A DNA stretch of 64,000 bases from the NCBI RefSeq assembly GCF_019320115.1, contig NC_089582.1, positions 123,095,259-123,159,258 on the forward strand. The letters run 5' to 3'. Each line of letters opens with the position of its first letter. Within the stretch, counting starts at the first letter, position 1. Below are positions 21,259-34,420 of the stretch, in pieces. Both the position numbers and the translations under genes were made by a program. The DNA is from Miscanthus floridulus (Eukaryota > Streptophyta > Magnoliopsida > Poales > Poaceae). The notes under the pieces were generated by a model, which did not search any database, was not told the DNA's origin, and saw only the letters and a list, made by a program, of their open reading frames with translations.

Positions 21259-24200
21259 ATGCAGTGCATGGCGCAGGAGGGCTCCGAGGCCTCTGTCGCC
21301 AGCTCCCCGCCGCATCCACCGCCGTCGGCCTCCTCGTCCACGTCCTCGGCTGCCGCCGTGGCCTCCTGGTGGCGCGACAGCATGCACCCGGCCGCCTACG
21401 GCGCGTGGCCGCCCCAGCCACCCGCGGCGAGGTGGCCCCCGATCCGACCGGCGGCCTCGCACCACCACCAGCAGCACGGCGGCCGGACGACGACGTCCTC
21501 CGGCGGCGCCGACGATGATCTGTCGGCCTCCAACGCCACCATGACGTCCTTCACCAACACCTCCACCACCAACCACTCCGGCCTCAGCATGGACTCCGGC
21601 GGAGCTGAGGCGGCCGCCGCCGTCGCCGCCGAGAGCCACCTCTGGAACCAAGTCCTCATGTGAGTACAACACACGCACCGAAACGTCAAACGTATATCCG
21701 TACACACATACCACCATGTACATGTCTCCATGAACACATGTCAAGATCAAATCAAATAATAATACTACTGTGTAGAAAGATTTGCATGCATATTCGATTC
21801 GCAGGCGGCCGGCAGGAGGGGGTGATGAGTGAAATGAAAAGAGAGGGCATGCGTCCACTACCCTTTGTCCGAGTGCCTCCAAAGCGGCCTCGCTTTGCTT
21901 AGATTCTAGCATCTAAATTTCCTTTCCACGAATATATCTACACACATAGCTAGCTCTAGCTGCTGCTACTGACGCCGATCGATTAATCTTTGCTGCTTAG
22001 TTATTCAGAGAACAAGAATATGTGCTGCAAAGTTAGTATATGTTTGCGGTAGCGTAGTCGTCTAGCTAGTGGCAGGCCAGGGGAAAGAAACTAAAGCACA
22101 CAAAGGATCAGGAACCAAAGCAAGAAGCAAAGGGAGAACTAAAGGGGCTTTCCGATCGATTTCGAAAATATAGCGGGGAAAGCGCGCAAGAGCGGGGTTA
22201 CATGTGTACATACAAAATTATTGTGATTTGATTCTTCTTCTTTTGCTAGCTACACAAGGTTCTTTGCTTGCGGCCTCTTGCTAGGTTCATGCTGCAGATT
22301 AAAGTGTTAGCAAGACTTGCATATATGCAAGTCCACTAGAATTGGAATTTGCATATATGTATATATAATATAACATACAAGTGTTGTGAGAAGTGAGATT
22401 GCTTGCGATAGAATTACACATATATGTTAAAAAAAAAAGTTGTTGCTACCTAGGGTTGGGTACTTGGGTAGAGACAGGACCTAGCTAGCTTGATATATAA
22501 CAATGCCAAAGCCAAACTAGATAGCTAGTTAGCCACTAATCATTTTTTGTGAAGAAGCAACTAAGGCCTGTTTGGTACGGATCACCAAAAAAGTGGAACC
22601 ATATCAAGCAGCATCCATGTCCCCCTTGTTAGTACTTTAATCCATTTCCCAAAGTTGATCCCTCTCTTTGCTTGGTTACATTCTCACACATGCGCTTCGT
22701 CATTTCGAGGAAAGTTTGCCTCCACTTCTTTAATCGATTGCTCAATGATAGATCACTTCTCAATCAGTGCTAATAATTAATAATAGTAAGCAAGGGTTCA
22801 TGCATACACAACACTTTCCGGCATTTCGGTGCAATCAGTGCAACTTCTGGTAGCTTCACCTTTTGTTGTTGTTCTCTCTCCTCTGTACGTATAGGGGCGC
22901 CGGCGGCGAGGTTGGAAGGAGCATGCAGGCCGTGCACGACGCCCATGACGACAGCGAGAACTTCCTCGAGCTGCTCAACTCGAGGACGCTCGCGCCGGAG
23001 CTCTTCGCGGAGCCTCCCGCCTGCGACTACCTCAAGAAGATGGAGTACGGCAGCAGCCACGGCAGTAGCAGTGGCGGCGGATGGCCGGACCACCAGTTCA
23101 CAACAGCCGCCCTGGAGAAGCACCTCAGCTACGGCGGCGGCGCGCTCGCGCACCACCATGCGGCGGCCGGAGGCGGGCCGGAGCGGCTCACGGCGAACCT
23201 GTCCGACCTCGTGAGCAACTGGTCCATCGCGCCGCCGAACCCGTGCCTCGGCGACGCGCACCACCGCGCCGGCGTCGCCGTGGCATGCGATAACAACGCC
23301 GCCGCGGTGGCCGCCTTGGGCCACGGCGCCAAGGCCGGCCTGTTCCTGGACTCCGGCGGCGGTGTCTGCAAGCACGAGATAGGCGGCCACGGCGCGATGC
23401 TGGAGGAAGCGGCGTCCGGGGGCAGCGGCACCGGCGGCGGCGGCCAGGAGTTCCTCCGGCCCGCGGGCTACAGCTCCATGCTCGGGCTCAGCAGCAACAG
23501 GATGTATATGGACGTGCCGTGGGGCAACAATGCCGGCGCCGCGAGGAGCCTTTCGGACCTGATATCTTTCGGCGGAGCGCCGCTGGGAAAACCAGAGCAG
23601 CCGGCACCGGCCACGTCGACGAAGGCGCATGCGGAGTACAAGAAGCAAGGCCAGGAAATCTCTTCGCCGGTAAGATCGACCGTCGACAACATAATTCTAA
23701 GCGGCCAGAGGAACCCGCTGATCGATCTTATCGTTTCTTTAGGCAAAGACGAGCAGCGGAGGTGGCAGCAAGGGAAGCTCGCAGGGGAAGAAGAAGAGAT
23801 CAGAGGAGCAGCAAGGCTCGGAGGGGAACGCCAAGAAGTCCAAGAATGAGGCCTCCTCGCCCACGTCGTCTCTCAAGGTACACACACTGCACGGTCTGCA
23901 CCTAGCTATAGAGCCTCTACACGCGCATGCAGCCATGCAGGTCATCTTGTCCATTTAGTTTACACGTACATATGCAACAGACTAAAGTGGGCCATGATAC
24001 TTAATTCCACCACTTAAGTGCTGATGAATTGCTAATCTAGACTCCTCTATCAGTGCCTCGAGTCTGTTTGGCCCCTTCTCAATTTTAGTTAAAGCTCCGC
24101 CGTGCATTTCTGCTTATGAATATTTTAATTTGTACTATATGCATTTTTTTTATTGTCCGGAATTTGGCTCTGATCCGAAGATCGATGTATACTTATATGA

Positions 24201-27200
24201 ATATCTTTGGATGACAAGCAAAAGTTTCTAAGGAGTATACAATATAAGGGGCTAAGAAACAGATGCTTAAGGAGAGAGAAGATTGTTATATCATTAAGCA
24301 TCAGTATAGAAGTTAACTCCTACAATGGAAACAGATGCTTAGATAGGCTCAACATCCTATTCACACATATTGAGCATTGATAGATGCTAATTTAAACATC
24401 TTATCCACCTTTTTAACCATCAAGTACTAATAATGGCATAGTAGGAAAATTGGGTTTTTTGCTAATCACCTAGCATCCTCATTGTACAAGCTCTAAGGAA
24501 GTTAAACATGAATTGCCTAATCCAGATTAACACTCACTGGTCCGACTATCGGGCTCGACACTAGATTTTGAAGCATATATATCTCCAAGCCTCATTCTTC
24601 CCAAATGCTACAGCCTTGCCACTTGGGGTGTCGTTGTTACTGGCGGTGATTTTTTTGTGATCTCTAACTGCAGTTTACACCTCCATCACCCCCTTTAGCA
24701 AATTGATTAAGCTTCTCCTCTGCACCATCGCCCCTATCCTATATTGTTTCCTTATCTCCCATAGCTTGCCTCTCCTTTGCACTCGGCCTGAATCATATCC
24801 CTTTTCCTTGTCTCCAATAGCTTCCTCTAGCAGATCCACCACCTCACTCCATATCGTCCCACTCCCACCTCTGTGCGGCTCTGCCCAACCATCCACACTA
24901 GCTTTCCTCCTCCACCTTGACCAATGATATGCCCCATATTTCCCCTATATCCACCACCACCAATGGCCCAACTTATCACTGTGGCAGCATTCCCTCTAGA
25001 CCAGTCACTTTCTTGCGAAAACCCTCATCCCTAAACTTAAGCGCCAACTCACTAGGAAGTCATCAGAGCGGAAGTCATCAGAACTATGGAGAATTCCTTG
25101 TGTATGATGGATGGGAGAAGGGAGAAATCAAGTGTCAGAGCTAGCTAAACACTCGAGTATAGGCAGTAGCTTTTCCCTTTAAAATAAAACCTATGCTTAC
25201 CATGTAATAAACATGTGCTTATATATCCTCAAATGTAGTGATGGTTACTATGAATATAGTTTCCCCTTAAATTCAACCACTATAGCAACATTGCTTAAAC
25301 TTCGATTGGCACCACATGTGTTTATTGTTTCCTTCATTCCCAATTATATAGGTTATTAATTTAGCTTTGTCCTAGGATAAATTTCTCCAAATTTGATTGA
25401 GTTTTTAGAAAATATATTAACATCTATAATACCAAATAAATGCACTATCATGTATCATCACATGTTTTATGATGGATGTATGCTAATTTGATGTTGTAGA
25501 TATCCGTGCATTTTCGATAACTTTGTTCAAAGTTAAAATTTTCTGACTTAGGGTAAAACTAAAGTGACTCATAATTTGGAACAGATTAAGTACTTCTAAA
25601 TTACTTTTTGTTATCCTCGGATGCAAACCATTTAGAGTAATGTGAACAAAACTAGAATGTGTTTCACTAACAGACTCGGCCGGGTTTCAGATACTAACTC
25701 AAGAGTAGTCTAGGGTGTAACACACACTATATATAGAACTAGCGCCAGAGTTCATATCATACGATGTTTTAGCGACATATACATAAGTACATAGTCGCTA
25801 TATATATAAATATTTATTGGTTGGGATGTTGATGTTGCTTAGTTTAACAGGCATCGCAGGTGCCAAAAGTGAAGTTAGGAGACAAGATCACTGCACTGCA
25901 ACAGATCGTTTCACCATTTGGAAAGGTACGTACGCTCGTACTGCATATACGTATGTGTTATTTCGAATATTATACTAGTTTATATTAATGGCCCTTTCAT
26001 ATATTGACCTACCTCTTATATATGTGTGCATGTCTTAGACCGATACCGCATCAGTTCTGTATGAGGCGATAAATTACATCAAGTGGTTGCATGAACAAGT
26101 GCAGGTAATTTGGCCATATTGCATATATACTCCTCAAAGTTTAGTTATCTTATTAATATTTCCCATATATAGCTTGTTTTCTCATGCTTTTATTAATACC
26201 TGAACTAATTAACTTGATTGACCTTAATTGTACGTATAGTACCAGTAGCCTAGTCTTTTAGTATCCCCCATTTTTATATGCGTAGGGCATAAGCTGCTTA
26301 AAGACTTCAATCACTGAGCGAGAACGAGGGTGGAGAACTTTTTAAAATCTTTTTTAAAATCGGCATGTTTTGTGATGGAAAACTTTTTAAAATCTTTTAA
26401 AGACTTCCATAATTTATATATAGCCAGGGTGCAACTATTGGGTTGTCAAAAAGGATTGAAAAAGGCCCTGGTGTTTCCAGGGAAGGGGAGGGGGGAACTG
26501 AAATGGTATCATCATGCAACGCGGCCAACCACCAGAGTACACGTGTCCTACCTCCAGAGCCTATGTCGACTCATACCCTTCCTGGCGCGCGGGCCCCAGC
26601 AGGGGCTCCCCTTTGTTGGTATTTTGCACGACATGGGTGTTAGTAGTGCTGCTGCTTTTTGTGTAATGGAATGCATGGTCATGGCCCCCTTAGGCACCAC
26701 CTCTCCCTCTCCCTTTGGCAGTTTGGCTCTATCACCTCATCATATAAAACGTGGAATGCTTTCTCTGATGAATTGAGTCTCATTTTGCTTTTGGAGGGTT
26801 TTTTATTATTTGAGCTGAACTGACTAGCTTCTCTTTCTGGTTAATTGCATGCAGTTGCTGAGTGATCCATACATGAAGACAAGTAGTAGCAAGGTACAAT
26901 ATTTAACAAAGCTGCCTACCTCTTTTCCACTATGCATGATGCCTTTGAGTCTTTGAGGGTATACACTGTACCTCCAGTGAAGTTTACTTTGACGTCTCAG
27001 ACAAAGAAAACAGCTGTATATATATTGTAGTAATATAAGTTTTTAGTCAACGGGACAATACAAAGTACTCCCCTATTTCAAACTATTCGGCATTTTTGTT
27101 TTTCTAGATACATTAATTTTACTATGTATTTACACAGAGTGTATATCTATCTAAGTTCACAACAAAAGCCAAAATGGCTTATAGTTTGTAACAGAGTAAG

Positions 27201-27492
27201 TATAGAATAGCAGTAATAACATATAGCTAGTAGTACTCATTATGCTTCCTTTGTAACTACACATTACAATTTTAAATTTTTATGATCTAACACGTATTAA
27301 CCTTATATTTTATTTTGTCAGGACTACAACGCATGGGGAGGGTTGGATAGGAAGGAGAAGTCGGAGACAGAGATCGACCTGCAAAGTAGAGGCCTGTGCT
27401 TGGTACCCGTCTCATGCACGCCTCAAGTGTACAGGGATAACAACGGCCCAGATTACTGGACGCCCCCATATAGAAGCTGCTTATACCGATGA
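21259..27492 (+). CDS. Atypical bHLH transcription factor (bHLH112/bHLH123-like), 7 coding exons
   Basis: Coding exons: 21259-21659, 22895-23669, 23743-23877, 25851-25925, 26039-26104, 26855-26893, 27322-27492. All junctions are GT-AG and keep frame, giving 553 aa. Exon 1 encodes an Ala/Ser/Pro-rich start (MQCMAQEGSEAS) and a conserved WWRDSMHP block, ending in ESHLWNQVL. Exon 2 encodes the variable middle (SENFLELLNSR, TANLSDLVSNW). Exons 4-6 encode helix-loop-helix: KLGDKITALQQIVSPFGK, then TDTASVLYEAINYIKWLHEQ, about residues 443-487. The basic part lacks the His-Glu-Arg triad of E-box binders but has an upstream Lys-rich stretch (GKKKRSEE, NAKKSKN). The family is nuclear; Arabidopsis bHLH112 acts in stress responses and other members in cuticle or root development. 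Which role applies here is unknown. Exon 4 has a second in-frame acceptor 9 bp downstream (25860). ATG at 21268 is an alternative start. Introns 3, 5 and 6 are large and contain MITEs. Confidence 0.9.
24228..24497. mobile_element. MITE in bHLH intron 3
   Basis: The left end CTAAGGAGTATACAAT and right end ATTGTACAAGCTCTAAG are approximate inverted copies. The segment lies in the 1.97-kb intron between coding exons 3 and 4. The target duplication was not resolved. Confidence 0.5.
25328..25592. mobile_element. Degenerate Stowaway-like MITE in bHLH intron 3
   Basis: It opens with TCCTTCATTCCCAATTATAT and closes with ATAATTTGGAACAGATTAAG, the eroded inverted ends of the CTCCCTCCRTCCCAAATTAT type. 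It lies about 260 bp before exon 4. Confidence 0.6.
27068..27196. mobile_element. Stowaway-like MITE in bHLH intron 6
   Basis: The ends CTCCCCTATTTCAAACTAT and ATAGTTTGTAACAGAG are inverted copies flanked by TA. It lies in the intron before the last coding exon. Confidence 0.75.
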
Positions 27493-28639
27493 ACTGATTC
27501 GTAGCTATTTATTCGATTATTGGTTACCTTACTGAGTGGTAATAATTTGTGGTGAATATATATATTATTGTTAAAGAAGACAAAACATGATGATTAGCCT
27601 TATAAGTTTAGAAGTTCAATTTGTGTACAACCACGATTTCATTATTTAAATTAAAAAACCTTATGTATGATGTATCTGGTTATTAATTAGAGGCTTCGGT
27701 GACATTAATAATTTCATCATCATCATTGATATTGATGTAGTAATTCTTTGTTACTCCAAGCGAGATATATGTTATCAGCCTATTTAGCTTTGCTTAATTT
27801 TCCGTTTCCTATCTATATATCTAATATTAAAGAGTAAAAATTTATTTCTTCCGTCGCTCACTCTCCCCACCATCTGTCTATCCCGTGCTACTCTCTGGTA
27901 CGTCTCTTGATCCATCATCCCTCACTCTCACCATTTTAACCTCATTGTCACCCTTCTCGGTTTGATTTTAGAGTTGCAAAACCTTACTTGCATCGCCGAG
28001 CGTGTTCGTGTCGCAACATGCGTGTGGGTGGCATGCCTTCCACCTTTTTTAAAACTCACGATAGATGCACTCATAACCACCTATTTAAGTCGTTACATGT
28101 CAATTTCTCATACGAGATTACTCCTTTATCACACTAGCATTTATTATGGGCCTAGGAATTTATTTGATTTAAGGTTGGGCCAAGCCCAATTAAATCTAAC
28201 AAAAAATAGCTAGCTCATTTTAGTCGGCATGAGCATGGCGCAACAAATTGTACGTTCCGTTATAATTCATGGGCATGTTTTCTAGCAATTTAATTATAAT
28301 TAGGAGGTAGAAACAAATCCTACAATATCTACTAGGGGTGAAAGCCCTAGTTTTTTGTTTTGGTAATTAAGTGGCAACTAGTAGACTAATGCTTTCAATT
28401 GGAGATAATTGAGCTAGGGTCCATAAAATGGAGTTGAGCAAGGCTAGGAGCATGGTGGAGTTGATAATGACCATGGTGCGAGTGCTCAACAAAGAGAAGA
28501 GAAGGAGTTGCAACCATTGCAAGGAATTGGAAGGAGTTCGAAACAAGCCCCAAGACAAAGGTATATAATGTACAGGGGGTTTTGTTTCGCCGGACAAAGT
28601 GCAATAGCCGTAGATTAAGAGGGGAATTCTAAAGTGATT
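27493..28639. other. bHLH 3' UTR and intergenic DNA
   Basis: The first few hundred bases after the TGA are AT-rich and probably include the 3' UTR, but no poly(A) site can be fixed. The rest has no supported gene. Confidence 0.4.
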
Positions 28640-29480
28640 ATGATTATTAGTGCCATTAGGTGAGGACTAACGTTGCATATGCATTAGACATAGTGAAACC
28701 CTAACCCTCCTTCCATCGACGGCGCCACCTCGGGGCTATATAAGCCGAGCCATCGCACCCGCCGCCTCCATCCTTTCCGTTCACAGCAACCGCAGTGCCC
28801 CAGAGCTTCACCGCCGCCGCCGTGAAACCCTAAGCCGCCACCGTGCTCGATCCCCCGCTGCCTTGCTTTGCCTACGACCCGATCCATACACCTGTGCCTT
28901 TGGAAGCCTGTAAGAGGCCTCACGGTGCCCGACGCTGTCCCTCTCTCGCTCTCTGTCACCCTCGCACCGCTGCCGGACTTCCCGAGCCGCTAAACCGAGC
29001 GTCGCGCCGCCTCTGCTTGCTCGTCGTCGCTCCCAATCCCCTATATGCATCCGTCGTGCTCGTATATTCACCCCTGTGCATTTCTCGTGGCCTAGGATGG
29101 ACGGAAACGCCGTTCCGGCGAGATTCCGGCGAGGCCGAGCCTTTTCCGGCCATGGCGCCGCCACCTGCGGTACTATGCCGGCAACATCTCCCTCCCTTCT
29201 GTTTTTGTCCGTTCAATCTCAGATCAACGACCCAGATCGGGTCAATACCGGTCAGCCACGGCATAATTTCAAAAGAGCCCTTCTGTTTTCCAAAAATCTA
29301 ACCCACGGTCCCTGCTCGTGCTCGGATTCAAAATTCATTTTATTTATTTTTTCCAAAAATCAGATACAGTTATTTACAATTTTGCCATCCACCTTGTTTT
29401 TAACATATCCCCTACGTTTTAGCTCTGTTTTGACCCATTCAAGTTGCGTTAGATTCATAATGACGTAATCTACGTTATAG
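28640..29480 (+). repeat. Degraded LTR-like or promoter-like fragment
   Basis: A GAAACCCTAACCC box (28695), a TATA-like CTATATAAG (28737) and a GC-rich leader with CCGCCGCC runs are followed by an AT-rich tail. This is the layout of the promoter half of many grass Ty3/gypsy LTRs. The open frame 28843-29301 within it has no recognisable domain. An old gene promoter is the alternative. Confidence 0.3.
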
Positions 29481-30474
29481 TAACAATGTTTAACATGTTA
29501 TAAAATATTAATTTGATTAATCTATATTAACTTAGTTTCCCAATTAAAAGCAACTTAGGCTCAGCGACCACGCGTGAATGTCGGTGGCGCGGAGCTCGCC
29601 GGCAACACAAGGGTCTCCGGCGGCAGTGCGCTTGAGCTCATCGGCAACATGGGGCTCGCATGGAGCTCAGCGGCGGTGCGGAGCTTGCCGACGGTGTGCA
29701 GAGGGCTAGTGGTTGCGTGAGTTCGAGACGGGGAGGAGATGCACAAGCTCCACGACATCCTTCCTCTCCGTGTTGTTTTGAATGGAGAGATGGAGGAGAG
29801 ATAGACGAGATAGAACCGGACAGGACAAGTCTAAGTGGTCACCTGAGTACCTGACCGAAGTATTAGATATTTATGTGGTGGGTACAGTACACGGACAACG
29901 GTGAGGCCACGTAGAGTCCCGTGTCTGGACGCGGGACATACGCTCGCGGTGGAGGATTACCGAAACACTAGAGGACTCTAGCGACCAACACAATGCCTAA
30001 CAAGACGGCAAACACAGCTAAGCGCAGGACACTGCGGAGGAACACCATAGCACTACAGATCCCTGGAACCAGAAGCAACAACGCAAGGTAAACTTCAGAC
30101 GCTAGGCCAACTGCACACCAGGTAGTATGAGTTCCAAAGCAAATCATTCATAAACAGCGGACTGACAACTTACGGCACAAAATTGACAGTCCAGAAGGTA
30201 TTCACAATCGAGAGAGAGACCAAAAGGACCATATCTAGCCATTTTACAGTGAAGTGCTAATGCTAATGTTGCATATCTTCTTCAGTAAATCCAGACTATA
30301 CAGGTCCAACATGTTGCCTAGTCCCTTTGAAGCACTAAGAAATCCCTTGCAAGAAACATATTCCCTCCCAGTGATTACTCAGCAAGAACTCGCCCCACAC
30401 AAAAATTGCCTTGGAGAGTACAGCCGAAGACGTCCAACCTGATGCTCGGTGCCACCGTCATTTTTTTGAAGAAA
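29481..30474. other. Intergenic plus 3' UTR of the minus-strand membrane-protein gene
   Basis: The first 450 bp are GC-rich with no supported gene. The part just below 30475 is the likely 3' UTR of the gene read on the minus strand. Confidence 0.4.
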
Positions 30475-33291
30475 CTAAAGAACTGTGTTTGTGGAGGATG
30501 GTGTGACACCACTGCCAGAATCACCTGTTCCAACAAGTAATCAGAGGAAGGTAAGTACATGTGTTACAACCACGGCCCACAGGTAGTTGCTTAGTTTATT
30601 GGCAACGTGCTGCTGGATCCTGATATGCAGAGTCATTATCCCAGAAATTTACTGCATGCTATCAGCTGAATTGCTATCATAATCCATAAACATCAGTTCA
30701 TCTGGAACCTAACGAATACCTAATGTGTCTAATCGTTGTCCATCTTTGACAGGGTTGATTTGTTTGTTAGTGTTGCTGCTGTTTCTTATCACATAATGCA
30801 TATGCTCAGGTGCAGCTACAACAAGGTTGCTTGGCATAGTGTTCACTTTTAATTTATATAACTGTTTTGTCTTACTGTTCCAGATGTGCTAATGATTGAG
30901 AAGAACCTTTCCAAAGCCAGAAATGTAGATATTTTACCCGCAAAAAAATAAATAAATATATTTTATACAAAACTATGATTTGGAGGCACCTTTTTCTTTT
31001 TCTATACTTATTGTGACCTTGCTTAAATGCTCCCCGTACACAATAACTACCTCAATTCATGTAGGCTAGTAAGATTCAGGTGAAAAGATCCCAATCAATG
31101 AGATTTACCATTTGTTGAACTTCCAGTACTTGGCTGTGAACTTATATCACATACTGAAGGATCAGCATGACTGACAGAACCTCCATGTCCTTCGACATGG
31201 CCAACCATGGACTGCTCTCTTATCTCAGAGGCTTCTTTCTCTAGAAATTTGCTTTCCTCCACAGAACTCAAACTAGGTCCAGCTACCTCACTGGAAGAAG
31301 CCTCCATTCTTGATGGTGAAACCCCTTCTTCGATGCTTGCTTCAGCATCAAGAGTACGAGCATGACCTGCAATTTGATTCTATACTTTAGGAAAAAAAGA
31401 ATGACAGCGTTATGTCACGATTAGAACTGATTAATTCATTGTAGTCTTTGGTTACCATCTTTCAAGACAGGTCCATCAGTTACTAAACTAATAGGTGCGG
31501 GCCTCTCGCTTCCCGAAGGACTTGAATCGTACACAGGATCCAGAACGTGGGTATCATCAATGACGACCACTTCCTTGGCTAGAAAGTAGGAAAACACTAA
31601 TAAAATGTGGGATTCATTATACAAATCGCTAGCTGAAAAAGGATATATTACTCTATGGTACCTGGTGGTTCAATGTCATTCACTTCAAAAGGATCATCAG
31701 TGGTTTCGGTTGATGACGACGTCAGCTCGAGATCATTTGAATGTGGGGACATCTGATTCAATCCATTGCTTGTCATATCTATTTCTTGATGGTGTTGCAT
31801 GACACTAGGATCCTCTACCAATGTATTCTGAGAAAAACTAAAATTTTCACTCTGTTGTGCTTCCTCCCAATCATTTATATGTTCACCAGACAGTGATATG
31901 TCATCATCAGAGGAATCACTAATTAATACAGGTGGCTCCATGTCAAGGACAAGAGAAACCTCCCTTACATGCCGAGCTGTATGTGCATGTTCCTCCGTTT
32001 GACTGAAAGAAGATTGTTGTCCTTGGTTTGAGCAATCCTCCAGAACATCCTTCTGGCTTTCTTGGTCGGCAACTGAAGAAGTACTAGCCGAGTCTTGAGC
32101 AGAGCTGGCCTTGGAGTTGCTCTTTTCACTAGTTTCTCCTTCAAGAACTGGATCTGTCATTTCCTCGTTAGCCATTTTTTCTGTCATGAAGTATGGTCTG
32201 AATCGGGAAGGCTGCGTATCTTGCAAAAAGTCACTAAGGAATGGTGCTCCTTCAGTGAAGCTCTCATGCCTCCTCAACAGTGCACTCCTCTGTAAATGAC
32301 ATGCTACAGGAATAGGTTCAGCATGGCTTGAGTTGGCTCCTCCATTGGAGCTGCTCTCATTTGCTTGCTCACTTGGTAGATCACTTGGTAGATCAAACGG
32401 GTTTCCTGTTTCCAACAACGCAGATGGAGCAGAATCTGGGAAGTTATCTTCATTGTAAGGAAGATCGAAAGGATTTTTCCTAGGAGCAAAAACAGCAGGA
32501 ATTTGAACATTGAACTTTGATAGTTCTTCAATAGTGGGTAAGGAATCAGTGCTACCAAATTCTATCAAGTTCCTGTCTGCGTGTTTCCTTGCCCGACGCC
32601 TAGCAATTAGGGTCTCCAACCTTTGGTTACGCTCAATCTCCAAGCACCCGATTTTCAGTATGTTCTTCTGGTCGTCAGCAGTCCATGCTACAACTTTAGC
32701 ATGCTGTTTCCCCTTGCGTACGTTGCCATCATTGCCCTGTTGGTTTTCCGCTCCATCTTCAGTGCTGCTGTCATTGGAGTCACCCTCTTGAGAGGACTGT
32801 GATGAATTGTTGCCCGACCCGAGATGACGAAATGCATGGAGCATTGGAGCGGTATCAGTATCTGAACCACCTGATTCACTTGATCCTGGTTCAGAAGAAG
32901 AAGCTACACCATGAGATCGCCTCCTAATTTTCTTAACCCTGCTTTTGTGCTTCGCCACTCTCTCTTTACCAGACGGAATTGTAGGAAGAGGTACACCCCT
33001 AACAGATTTGCTGCTGTCATGGATATCCGAACTCCGAGCATTCTCAATTTTTTTGTAGACATGATCTTTTTCAGGATTGCTCGGTTCACCGTACGCCAGG
33101 ATGATTCCAAGAAAGACGCCAGCGATTAGGAAGATAGGTGATGTGGTCACGATGAGGGTGAACCAGCCAAAGAAGTACTTGTACAACACAAGTAGGAAAA
33201 TCAGTAAGCAGAGAGCTGAAGGATGGCGTCGAAAGAATCTGCCTGTGGACCTCAGCGGTGCCATTTCCCTCAAGATATTTTTCCATTTCAT
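30475..33291 (-). CDS. Plant-specific protein with two N-terminal membrane helices, function unknown
   Basis: Coding exons, minus strand: 33291-31662, 31578-31456, 31366-31109, 30524-30475. All junctions are GT-AG, phases agree, and the product is 686 aa. The ATG lies 18 bp inside an exon whose acceptor is at 33310-33311; the 5' UTR continues in an upstream exon. Residues about 25-41 and 44-66 are hydrophobic (SALCLLIFLLVLYKYF, SPIFLIAGVFLGIILAY) and make a hairpin or two membrane spans. A basic block follows (HKSRVKKIRRRSHG), then a long acidic, Ser-rich, probably disordered region with repeated NPFDLP motifs and ISDSSDDDISL. The architecture matches a family of Arabidopsis proteins of unknown function (At1g07330 / At5g17910 type, sometimes mislabelled cardiomyopathy-associated). 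I recognise the architecture but cannot assign a role. A membrane anchor with a cytosolic acidic tail is likely. Confidence 0.85.
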
Positions 33292-33309
33292 TGCAGGGTT
33301 TCCCACGCT

Positions 33310-34420
33310 CTGCAATATGTAAGAACCTTCTATGTTAGCATCTGAAAAGATTTATAAGGCACAACAAAGAAACAATTATTTTGTGATTGTAGATCTCAGA
33401 TGTTGCACGTTTGCACAAGCAAACTAATAAATAGTCACACTAGTATTTATGTGATTACTGCTTTGCACTCAAACAATTATTATAGTTCTTCTGAACAATA
33501 AAGAAGTTGCATTCCTGTTCCCAGCTCAATCTTCATCGGTTGTATATTTATTTGCACACTTCGGTTTACAAACCAAATTTTCTGATTTGAACTGAACCCG
33601 TTCAAACAGTGGTCATGTGAGGGAACTTAAAAACTACTGCTCTCCAATGTGTCCTATGATCTTTTTTTTATTATTTTTTAAAGTGTCGGTACCCAATGTA
33701 ATTAGGATTATTTTCGAAAAATATTGACATTAGGATTATTAAAGGATACTACATCAACAGAACAAAACTCCGTGCACGCTAAAAAGGAAACACCATGGGA
33801 AAGCCATCTAAAATAACAAGTATCTGCAGCTGGTTACACAACCGATTTCAAATAATCTGATCCCCAAAGAGTCACATTGCAGCTGGTTACACAACCGATT
33901 TCTCACATTACAAAATACCAATGTGTGCCTGCCAGCTCGGATTGGCTATCATATTTTGTGCGGGAAATGATCCTTTTGACGGAACAAATTTGCCGGATCA
34001 CCTTGTGAGTTACGAATTATGAATTTATGATGCTTCTAATCACTAATCAGGCGCGCAATCAAAGCGACCAGAAACCCAAAAATCCAGAAATGCGGGCATC
34101 AAACAAATCCGCGACGGGTCGGAGAGAAACGAAGACATTGGAATCGAGGGCTGGAGACGAAGAAAAGAAAAATAAATAGTATCTGCAGAATGAACGAGCA
34201 TTTCCAGCCGAGTTTCCTTACCGACAAGAGAAGAAATCGGGCAGAGTCAGGGTCGATCTGCGCTCCACGGCAGCAGCGTCCGCAAGGCTGGGGAGAGGAC
34301 GACGAAGGCGCCTACGGGAGGGGGGAGGAGGAGGAAGAGCGGCGAGCCGCGTTCGGCGCGGAAGGCTCCTGCCTCCTGGGGAGTGGGAAGTGGGAAGTGG
34401 GGACGGTTGGGTTCAGAAAA
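33310..34420 (-). other. 5' UTR intron and first noncoding exon of the membrane-protein gene
   Basis: On the minus strand, a GC-rich, CT-rich stretch ends at 34222 in the donor TTGTCG|GTAAGG. The acceptor ATATTGCAG|AGCGTGG at 33310-33311 opens the exon that holds the ATG. This gives a 5' UTR intron of about 0.9 kb. The transcription start is probably near 34400 but is not fixed. Confidence 0.6.

Noticed and set aside
21214..21912. 232-codon minus-strand frame
   Set aside because: It is the antisense shadow of bHLH exon 1, created by GC-rich third positions.
22770..23648. 292-codon minus-strand frame
   Set aside because: It is antisense to bHLH exon 2; the plus-strand exon has splice sites and family similarity.
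27810..28355. Possible Helitron (TCTATATATCTAATATTAAAGAG start, CTAG near 28350)
   Set aside because: No convincing 3' hairpin plus CTRR and no A/T insertion evidence; too weak to call.
28843..29301. 152-codon plus-strand open frame
   Set aside because: No recognisable domain; it lies in a GC-rich LTR-like or promoter-like fragment.
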